DNA of 5,485 bases from Candidatus Falkowiibacteriota bacterium. GTDB lineage: Bacteria > Patescibacteriota > Patescibacteriia > Patescibacteriales > GWE2-39-37. The position numbers were made by a program, and so were the translations under genes. Location: NCBI GenBank assembly GCA_013335665.1, contig JAAXVE010000062.1, forward strand, positions 1 to 5,485. The letters run 5' to 3'. The notes under the pieces are model-generated. The model was not told the DNA's origin, made no database searches, and worked only from the letters and a program-made list of their open reading frames with translations. Within the stretch, counting starts at the first letter, position 1; every line of letters begins with the position of its first letter. This document shows, in pieces, positions 1 through 4,308 of this stretch.

Positions 1-30
1 CATCACACCCCAATTAGCTTTTTTAATCAT
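1..30 (-). CDS. Possible 5' end of a minus-strand gene leaving the window
   Basis: An ATG at 30-28 opens a frame MIKKANWGVM that stays open to the left edge. Only ten codons are visible, so no function can be given. A strong extended -10 lies about 37 nt upstream, which favours a real gene start nearby. No Shine-Dalgarno precedes the ATG at 30. A second ATG at 3-1 is preceded by GGGGTG with short spacing and could be the true start instead. The Lys-rich N-terminus is ordinary for bacterial proteins. This call rests on the promoter and the open frame alone. Confidence 0.3.
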   Translation of the reverse strand, partial: MIKKANWGVM

Positions 31-66
31 AAAATCTATAAAGAATTATTAATTGTTGTTATATAT

Positions 67-75
67 ATTATAGCA
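67..75 (-). promoter_or_regulatory. Extended -10 promoter element (TGC-TATAAT)
   Basis: On the minus strand this reads TGCTATAAT, a perfect -10 hexamer (72-67) with the TGn extension. No good -35 sits 16-18 nt upstream, where the sequence is AT-rich and nearest to AATTAC. Extended -10 promoters often tolerate that. Transcription would start near position 60 and run toward the left edge, serving the putative gene that begins at 30 or 3. The surrounding DNA is very AT-rich, so chance hexamers are possible. Confidence 0.45.
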
Positions 76-154
76 GAAAAAATTAAAAAGTAATTAAGCC
101 TTGCCAGCATTAAATAACCACCAACTGTATCGTGCAGCGATGTATTTTTAGCAC

Positions 155-182
155 AAAAAAAACAGCTACTGAAGCTGTTTTT
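155..182 (-). terminator. Intrinsic terminator of the 56-aa gene
   Basis: A 10-bp perfect stem pairs 158-167 with 173-182 around a 5-nt loop. Read on the minus strand it ends in an uninterrupted run of eight T (162-155). It begins 6 nt after the stop codon of the minus-strand gene at 189-359. On the plus strand the trailing T-run has only five T and is part of the stem, so minus-strand use is more likely, though weak bidirectional activity is possible. Confidence 0.85.
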
Positions 183-188
183 AAGCTT

Positions 189-359
189 TTACTTACGGCC
201 AATTACCTTCAGCCCGGACTGATCCTCCGGATGTCTGAACACTAGCTGATTGATAATCTGCAAACGGTTGCGTCCTCGCAACTGCCTGGCATGAGGCGTG
301 TCCTCGCGAGTCAAATAGAAATACGCGATCAGCAAAAAAGGAATTAAATAGTATGCCAT
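189..359 (-). CDS. Small single-pass membrane protein, 56 aa, unknown function
   Basis: The frame runs from ATG (359-357) to TAA (191-189) and encodes 56 residues. Residues 2-17 are strongly hydrophobic and aromatic (AYYLIPFLLIAYFYLT), consistent with one membrane segment or signal anchor. The rest is polar and basic, with Arg at 18, 25, 28, 30, 32, 42 and 55, so by the positive-inside rule the tail would lie in the cytoplasm. An in-frame stop 13 nt upstream leaves this ATG as the only reasonable start. Ribosome binding is weak, with only GTGAG far upstream. The case for a real gene is the unit around it: a TTGGCG/TATAAT promoter about 30 nt upstream of the ATG and a strong terminator 6 nt after the stop. 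I do not recognise a family. It could be a toxin-like or regulatory small membrane protein, but nothing shows this. Confidence 0.75.
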   Translation of the reverse strand: MAYYLIPFLLIAYFYLTREDTPHARQLRGRNRLQIINQLVFRHPEDQSGLKVIGRK

Positions 360-385
360 AATGTTCGTATATTACTCACATACAT

Positions 386-414
386 ATTATACCACTTTCC
401 TTAAATCACGCCAA
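386..414 (-). promoter_or_regulatory. Sigma70-type promoter for the 56-aa gene
   Basis: The minus strand carries TTGGCG (414-409), a 17-nt spacer, and a perfect TATAAT (391-386). The predicted start is near 379, giving a leader of about 20 nt before the ATG at 359. The leader is too short for a large regulatory structure. No operator-like dyad overlaps the boxes. Confidence 0.8.
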
Positions 415-450
415 TATAATTAATGATTCCTTAGGTAATTTTATGGATTC

Positions 451-595
451 GGACTGACATTTGCCGATTATTTTTATCGCGCATACGGAATCGTAGCTAT
501 TTTTTCTGCAAAATAATCAATAATCAATATTATTTTGCAGAAAAAATGCACAGACTTCCGTCTAAGCAGGAAAAATAATCGGCAAATATCAGACC
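451..595. repeat. 145-nt symmetric palindromic element (MITE-like or structured RNA)
   Basis: The two ends, 451-475 and 571-595, are inverted repeats matching at 23 of 25 positions. The centre holds an 18-bp perfect inverted repeat (500-517 with 529-546) around an 11-nt loop. The two intervening arms, 476-499 and 547-570, are both 24 nt, so the element is exactly symmetric about position 523. They share only a short complement, ACGGAA (485-490) with TTCCGT (556-561). Each arm can also form its own small hairpin. Pairing stops sharply outside 451 and 595, which suggests real element ends. No clear target-site duplication is seen. It lies between the end of the minus-strand RdgB gene and the promoter of the 56-aa gene. 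A non-autonomous mobile element, a structured RNA or a processing/termination element are all possible. No reading frame of note lies inside. Confidence 0.85.
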
Positions 596-634
596 ATCTT
601 AAAAACTACCCACAAAATTTTTCAAAGAAACTAA

Positions 635-1234
635 TTATTTGACAATATTTTTTTCTAACCAATCTTTTGCCAATAAAAATGCTTGGCCGCGATGCGACAT
701 TTTATTCTTTTCTTCTCGAGGCATTTCCGCGAATGTATGTTTGTAACCATTTGGCATAAAAACTTGATCATAAGGTAATTTGGGATGAGCCTCGCCACAG
801 AGCTTATCAGAAATAGCCCCTGCGATGGAGCCTTGAAAAACATGTTCCTCTCCTTGCGGCGATACAAGGGCAACTGCACTAAAAAATTCTGCCTGCCTGT
901 TTTCCTTATCGCCTAACCTATTCAATGCATACTGCGCAAGTCCGACTGATTGCCCTGCTTCACCACCCCAACGCGCGGTATGCACACCCGGCTCGTTATC
1001 AAGCGCAGCTATGCACAAGCCGCTATCATCAGCAATCGACCATTCTCCTGTTTTACTAGCAACATAACGTGCTTTAATCAAAGCGTTCTCAGCAAAAGTC
1101 TTGCCATCCTCCACCGGCTCCTCAGTAACGCCAGCCTCTTCGGCGCTGATTATCTCCAAGGGCAGACCTTTTAAAATCTCTTTCATTTCGATTATCTTAC
1201 CCTGATTGTGAGTGGCGAAAACAATTTTTTTCAT
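635..1234 (-). CDS. rdgB: Non-canonical purine NTP pyrophosphatase (XTP/dITP diphosphatase), RdgB/HAM1 family
   Basis: The product is 199 aa, close to the 197 aa of E. coli RdgB. The family hydrolyses XTP, ITP and dITP to the monophosphate plus pyrophosphate in the cytoplasm, keeping deaminated purines out of nucleic acids. Visible motifs are the N-terminal ATHNQGK (residues 7-13), Glu42 in the EDGKTF region, IADDSGL (67-73) with the likely catalytic Asp70, EEKN (174-177) and SHRGQA (180-185). The usual GFGYDPIF segment is replaced by KLPYDQVF (152-159), keeping the Tyr-Asp pair. The start is well placed, because the family begins almost directly with the first beta strand. No Shine-Dalgarno precedes it. 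Divergent from the secreted-protein gene at 1334; no intrinsic terminator is evident after its stop. Confidence 0.95.
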   Translation of the reverse strand: MKKIVFATHNQGKIIEMKEILKGLPLEIISAEEAGVTEEPVEDGKTFAENALIKARYVASKTGEWSIADDSGLCIAALDNEPGVHTARWGGEAGQSVGLAQYALNRLGDKENRQAEFFSAVALVSPQGEEHVFQGSIAGAISDKLCGEAHPKLPYDQVFMPNGYKHTFAEMPREEKNKMSHRGQAFLLAKDWLEKNIVK

Positions 1235-1263
1235 AATATTAGCTAAAAATTAAGCAAAAATCA

Positions 1264-1292
1264 TTGACAAATATACAAAAATGTGCTTACAT
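1264..1292 (+). promoter_or_regulatory. Sigma70-type promoter for the secreted-protein gene
   Basis: A perfect TTGACA (1264-1269) is followed by a 17-nt spacer and TTACAT (1287-1292). The -10 is only moderate, but it is preceded by TGC, the extended -10 signature. Predicted start near 1299, giving a leader of about 35 nt before the ATG at 1334. GGGGG at 1320-1324 serves as a Shine-Dalgarno 9 nt upstream of the ATG. Confidence 0.65.
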
Positions 1293-1298
1293 AAAAAC
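1270..1298 (-). promoter_or_regulatory. rdgB: Tentative promoter for rdgB
   Basis: The minus strand has TATATT (1275-1270) about 36 nt upstream of the rdgB ATG, with a poor -35 (GTTTTT, 1298-1293) at 17-nt spacing. The site lies within the plus-strand promoter at 1264-1292. The -10 is reasonable but the -35 is weak, so this is the best candidate rather than a firm call. Confidence 0.25.
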
Positions 1299-1333
1299 AG
1301 CGCAGTTCATTCTTTTTACGGGGGTACAATATC

Positions 1334-2104
1334 ATGATTCAGAGGATATTAATCATTCTGGCAGCTATCTTTTTTACTGGCAACACCTTTGCCGCTTCTC
1401 CACCGCTACAAGAAGCCACTTCGGGCAAAGACCTGATCCAACTGATTAATTCCAGACCTGTCCGTGGCCTTGGCAACCAGTATTCATTGGAACTAGCCGT
1501 GCCGCTTGATAGCCGCGAAGTTCACATTGAATTTGCTGGCAGTGATGGACAATTATCTGCCATACCGATCATCCGCCCGGGTGTCGCCCTTTTATCTTTC
1601 GTGAGATACAACGGCGAGGTAACTTTTCGCTATTCCAGTGACGGCAGCCCAAGCGGACAAGTAGACCCAAGGCGATCTTTCTATCATGATCATGGCTGGA
1701 TCACAGTCGGACTGTTTGATGGCCAAATATTCCGTCGCGGGGTAATCAAAGAACCGGTTTACGGGCAGACTGCCCAAGACCCGGGAAGAGTGGTTGGATT
1801 CACGCTTAAAAACGGCTGGCTAACTATTCTCGTTAACCTCAAAAGGCTTGACCCAGGCGCAATTACATTCTTTATCAAGCGCTCGGACAATTTCCTTGCC
1901 GAGGAAAAATTCGACATGATTGACTCATGGGGCTGGGCGCAACTAACAACGCGCATCGTACAACCAACGGACATAACCTTCTATTTCGGCGGGAAAAACT
2001 CTGACGGAGAAGACGTCTGGGCCAACATTAAGAGGTCAAAATTCTACTTTGCCCCGGAAAACAACTTGCATATAACTGCAAGAAACGGGATGATAACGCC
2101 CTGA
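1334..2104 (+). CDS. Secreted protein of unknown function with two tandem beta-rich repeats
   Basis: The product is 256 aa. It begins with a Sec signal peptide: Arg4, a hydrophobic core at about 5-15, and a likely cleavage after TFA (residue 20). The mature part has no transmembrane segment or lipobox, so it should be exported and soluble. Two halves, roughly residues 51-125 and 162-249, align by eye. Each starts with alternating hydrophobic residues (LELAVPLD; LTILVNLK), then an SDxxL core (SDGQL; SDNFL), then an Ala-x-Leu strand, then VTFRY or ITFYF, then an Arg/Lys-Ser-x-Tyr element (RRSFYH; KRSKFYF). The pattern fits duplicated beta-sandwich domains, possibly ligand or carbohydrate binding given the exposed Trp, Tyr and Phe; that function is inference. 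No catalytic motif is recognisable. It has its own promoter and terminator, and a GGGGG ribosome-binding site supports the start. Confidence 0.85.
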   Translation: MIQRILIILAAIFFTGNTFAASPPLQEATSGKDLIQLINSRPVRGLGNQYSLELAVPLDSREVHIEFAGSDGQLSAIPIIRPGVALLSFVRYNGEVTFRYSSDGSPSGQVDPRRSFYHDHGWITVGLFDGQIFRRGVIKEPVYGQTAQDPGRVVGFTLKNGWLTILVNLKRLDPGAITFFIKRSDNFLAEEKFDMIDSWGWAQLTTRIVQPTDITFYFGGKNSDGEDVWANIKRSKFYFAPENNLHITARNGMITP

Positions 2105-2130
2105 CACTGCGGGAATATGCAGCAAAGCTC

Positions 2131-2158
2131 AGCCACCGATTGAACGGTGGCTTTTTTT
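2131..2158 (+). terminator. Intrinsic terminator of the secreted-protein gene
   Basis: AGCCACCG (2131-2138) pairs perfectly with CGGTGGCT (2145-2152) around a 6-nt loop, followed by a seven-T run (2152-2158). It sits 26 nt after the stop codon of the plus-strand gene. On the minus strand the stem is not followed by T residues, so it should act mainly on plus-strand transcripts. Confidence 0.93.
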
Positions 2159-2160
2159 GT

Positions 2161-2189
2161 AAAAAAATAGGGCTAGCTTGTGCTAACCC
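2161..2189 (-). terminator. Intrinsic terminator overlapping the stop codon of the ClpP-like gene
   Basis: On the minus strand GGGTTAGC (2189-2182) pairs with GCTAGCCC (2177-2170) around an ACAA loop, with one G-U pair. TA and seven T (2167-2161) follow. The TAG stop codon (2175-2173) lies inside the downstream arm and the last sense codons form the upstream arm and loop. It is back to back with the plus-strand terminator at 2131-2158, so the convergent genes are insulated in both directions. Confidence 0.8.
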
Positions 2190-2934
2190 CTTCGGCTAAA
2201 AATCCGGTAGCGATGCCAATAGACAATGCCTCATCCGCTGTCAGTAAACGCGCTTGATCAAAAAAGCAAGATGCTGCCTTCGGACACAACCGCGTGTTCC
2301 GCCGAATCATTTCAATGCTTGCCCGTTTCGCATCCTCAGTCGCTCGGATAACCTCATTGAGGTATTTAACAACAAAACCTCGGGACGAGCAAACATGAAT
2401 GCCCAACTCGAACAAAGGAACTAAGGTAGCGAGGTATTCCGCCGACGAGATTCCATCGATAGCTCGAATCATCCGCAACAATCCTAGAACGATCTCGTTA
2501 TTGCAAAAACATCCAATGTTTCCGACGTTATATCCATGTAATGTTTCAACCACCTCCTGCAAGGTTACATAGCGGCGGCCATCACCTGGCCTGGCCAGAA
2601 CTCTTGGAGGGTGTATCAAGAAGGATGAGTCGGAATTGACCAGCCTGTCCTGTCCTGACAAAAACAGCATCAAAGAAGAGCAATCAACCATCTTTCCTGC
2701 CACAGTTCGAATTCTGCCGCCAAATCCCTTGTTAGCGATAACCTCGCTGACAAAAGAAGCAGCCAGCCAGCCATTTGATCCATCACCGTTGGACGATTCG
2801 ATCAGTATTCTGGTTTCACCAGAACTGCCATCAACCATTTTTTCGATATAGGAAATTGCCTGTCTGACCGTACCGTACTCCAAGTCTCCTGAAATGTGGA
2901 GCACATTACCACTTTGCGTCACTGCGTATTCCAT
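2173..2934 (-). CDS. ClpP/SppA-fold (crotonase-superfamily) protease-like protein with atypical active site
   Basis: The product is 253 aa from the ATG at 2934, against about 200 aa for typical ClpP. The ClpP-like layout is visible: a strand plus Gly-rich loop ILIESSNGDGSNG (residues 43-55, where ClpP has SPGG), a helix with a nucleophile-position motif VDCSSLMLFLSG (83-94), FLIHPP (105-110) supplying the His, and a C-terminal LLTADEALSIG (230-240) like the ClpP sAxEAxxyG motif. Aligning the FLSG segment with family members puts Cys85 at the nucleophile position, with Ser86 and Ser87 next to it. The expected Asp before the C-terminal motif is Ala, though Asp226 is two residues away. A long insertion (about 113-222) holds Cys142, Cys144, Cys182 and Cys217. 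No signal peptide or membrane segment is seen. It could be an active protease with altered chemistry or an inactive scaffold paralogue; no clpX neighbour is present. It has its own promoter and terminator. Confidence 0.75.
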   Translation of the reverse strand: MEYAVTQSGNVLHISGDLEYGTVRQAISYIEKMVDGSSGETRILIESSNGDGSNGWLAASFVSEVIANKGFGGRIRTVAGKMVDCSSLMLFLSGQDRLVNSDSSFLIHPPRVLARPGDGRRYVTLQEVVETLHGYNVGNIGCFCNNEIVLGLLRMIRAIDGISSAEYLATLVPLFELGIHVCSSRGFVVKYLNEVIRATEDAKRASIEMIRRNTRLCPKAASCFFDQARLLTADEALSIGIATGFLAEGVSTS

Positions 2935-2940
2935 GGCAAA

Positions 2941-2946
2941 CACCTC
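2941..2946 (-). promoter_or_regulatory. Shine-Dalgarno site that sets the ClpP-like gene start
   Basis: GAGGTG (2946-2941) lies 6 nt upstream of the ATG at 2934-2932. An in-frame GTG at 2943-2941 would lengthen the protein by three residues, but it is the last part of the Shine-Dalgarno itself. The ATG at 2934 is therefore preferred. Confidence 0.8.
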
Positions 2947-2983
2947 GCTTTCGATTTTGATGTATAAAAAAGACCAGTAACCA

Positions 2984-3011
2984 ATTTTACATTTTTTACA
3001 GTTCCTGTCAA
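2984..3011 (-). promoter_or_regulatory. Sigma70-type promoter for the ClpP-like gene
   Basis: The minus strand has a perfect TTGACA (3011-3006), a 16-nt spacer and TAAAAT (2989-2984), which differs from consensus at one base. Predicted start near 2977, giving a leader of about 40 nt. The -35 box begins three bases after the T-run of the upstream terminator, so transcription stops and restarts within about 40 bp. Confidence 0.75.
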
Positions 3012-3014
3012 ATG

Positions 3015-3037
3015 AAAAAATCGCCTTACAGCGATTT
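3015..3037 (-). terminator. Intrinsic terminator of the three-gene cluster, overlapping the suhB-family stop codon
   Basis: On the minus strand AAATCGC (3037-3031) pairs with GCGATTT (3024-3018) around a 6-nt loop, with T residues from 3020 to 3015. The TAA stop (3028-3026) falls in the loop, and the last codons of the inositol-monophosphatase gene form the upstream arm. The stem is short, so efficiency may be moderate. Confidence 0.8.
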
Positions 3038-3811
3038 GATCATTTTTATAAGTTCGTCATGGATAATACCGTTGGTGGCCAAAACGCTCCGGTCGGAAAG
3101 CTGCCACGGCTTGCCTTCAATATTAGTTACTTGCCCGCCGGCTTCACGCACCAGCAAAACGCCGGCTGCTATATCCCAGGGTTTAGCACCGGGGATCATA
3201 ATTGATTCAGCACGTCCGCCGGCAACATAAGCTAACTCCAGGGCTGCGCTTCCGAGTTGTCTGCAATCGAATTTGGTCTGTTTCTGTTTCTTATAATATT
3301 TCAATGCCAGCTCAATATCTTTAATCTCGTAACCATGACAAAAAGTGTGGATCGAATCGTCGGATTTCATATTAGAAACCCTGATCTTTTTGTTGTTTAA
3401 AGTAGCTCCGCCAAGGCGCTCGGCTACGAACATCTCATCGAGTACCGGAATATAGACCACCCCCAGAATAACCTGCTGCTGGTAAGTCAGGGCTATCGAA
3501 ATCGACCACAACGGATTATGAAAAGTAAAATTTGTGGTGCCGTCGATCGGATCAATGATCCAAAGGTAGTCGGACTTTATATCACCCAACCCCTCCTCTT
3601 CACCTAGAATGGCGTGGTCGGGGAATGCACGCAAAATTTCCAAACGCAATAGACGCTCCGACGCAGTATCATGTTTTGTCACCACTTCGTGCTTGGATTT
3701 AAAAGCGATCTGGGAACGGTCAAAACGCAAAAACTCTTTTAAAAGCATTGCGCCTGATTTCTTTGCAGCAGCTGTTGCAACTTTTTTAAACTTCGGGTTT
3801 ATCTTATCCAT
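3026..3811 (-). CDS. suhB: Inositol monophosphatase family protein (SuhB-like)
   Basis: The product is 261 aa, a normal family length. These Mg2+-dependent cytoplasmic phosphatases cleave inositol-1-phosphate and, in some members, related sugar bisphosphates or PAP. Motifs are GEEE (70-73) with the metal ligand Glu71, WIIDPIDGTTNF (84-95) with ligands Asp87 and Asp90, and PWDIAAG (211-217) with Asp213. All expected metal ligands are present, so activity is likely. The ATG overlaps the end of the upstream metallophosphoesterase gene by 8 nt, suggesting translational coupling; only a weak AGAAGA lies upstream. It is the last gene of the cluster and ends in a terminator. Exact substrate cannot be decided from sequence: classic inositol monophosphatase is the default, with fructose bisphosphatase or PAP phosphatase as alternatives. 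The symbol reflects family, not proven orthology. Confidence 0.92.
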   Translation of the reverse strand: MDKINPKFKKVATAAAKKSGAMLLKEFLRFDRSQIAFKSKHEVVTKHDTASERLLRLEILRAFPDHAILGEEEGLGDIKSDYLWIIDPIDGTTNFTFHNPLWSISIALTYQQQVILGVVYIPVLDEMFVAERLGGATLNNKKIRVSNMKSDDSIHTFCHGYEIKDIELALKYYKKQKQTKFDCRQLGSAALELAYVAGGRAESIMIPGAKPWDIAAGVLLVREAGGQVTNIEGKPWQLSDRSVLATNGIIHDELIKMIKSL

Positions 3812-4304
3812 GCATTTCTTCTAAGATTTTTAGAGTTAGCTCGCTCGTCTCCGTATCCCAAACTGCGAAAGACGCTTTGTAAAACACACCGCCCAACGTG
3901 CCGGGATTAATCAGGCGCACGCCGTTCTCATCAGACTCCCACGGTTTGTGCGTATGGCCGTAAAAAACAATGTCAAACTTAGCCTGATGAAATAAGTGTT
4001 TGATATGATATGGCTCATGGCAAAAACCAACCTTAGTGTCGCCAAAAAATAGTTTACCACCCTTGCGATCATAATTTTTGATATTGGAATATCTGTTCAG
4101 AATAGCATCATCATAATTATCAGCATTGCCCATTATCAAATGGATCATGCCTTTGAAATTGCTAGCCATAAAATCTACTGTTTCGGCATTAGTAACATCG
4201 CCGCAGCAAACAATCGTGGAAATGCCTTCTGATTGACACCACTTCAAGCATTTTTCCAGATTAACAACGTTGTCATGTATGTCTGATATTATCGCTATTT
4301 TCAT
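3804..4304 (-). CDS. Metallophosphoesterase, YfcE/MJ0936-type phosphodiesterase
   Basis: The product is 166 aa, the usual compact size for this calcineurin-like subfamily. The metal-binding set appears in order: DIHDN (8-12, with Asp8 and His10), GDV (35-37, Asp36), GNAD (59-62, Asn60), a His at 96 in FCHEP, and GHTHKP (116-121, His117 and His119), followed by NPGT (133-136). The YfcE/MJ0936 group hydrolyses phosphodiesters with Mn2+ or similar metals; natural substrates are generally unknown. It is cytoplasmic, with no signal peptide. Its ATG is 4 nt after the MFS stop codon and its 3' end overlaps the inositol-monophosphatase start by 8 nt, so it is the middle gene of a likely operon. No strong Shine-Dalgarno is seen, consistent with coupled translation. 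Confidence 0.93.
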   Translation of the reverse strand: MKIAIISDIHDNVVNLEKCLKWCQSEGISTIVCCGDVTNAETVDFMASNFKGMIHLIMGNADNYDDAILNRYSNIKNYDRKGGKLFFGDTKVGFCHEPYHIKHLFHQAKFDIVFYGHTHKPWESDENGVRLINPGTLGGVFYKASFAVWDTETSELTLKILEEMHG

Positions 4305-4308
4305 ATTT

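Noticed and set aside
451..595. Integron attC site or tRNA as an explanation of the palindrome
   Set aside because: There is no attC core-site pattern, no integrase and no cassette layout. The hairpin lengths and loops do not match a tRNA (no TTC loop, anticodon arm or acceptor stem).
451..595. The palindrome as a classical rho-independent terminator for rdgB
   Set aside because: On the minus strand neither the inner nor the outer stem is directly followed by a T-run, and the element is much longer than a normal terminator. An indirect 3'-end role remains possible.
655..879. Alternative minus-strand frame inside rdgB
   Set aside because: It lies in another frame within a fully conserved gene and has no supporting signal.
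1264..1449. Short plus-strand frame upstream of and overlapping the secreted-protein gene
   Set aside because: It begins within the promoter with a non-ATG codon, runs out of frame into the signal-peptide gene and has no protein-like pattern.
2636..2851. Plus-strand frame opposite the ClpP-like gene
   Set aside because: It is antisense to clearly conserved motifs and has no ribosome-binding site or recognisable domain; the same holds for the plus-strand frames opposite the IMPase and MFS genes.
2935..2943. GTG start giving a 256-aa ClpP-like protein
   Set aside because: The GTG is part of the GAGGTG Shine-Dalgarno, which is correctly spaced for the ATG at 2934.
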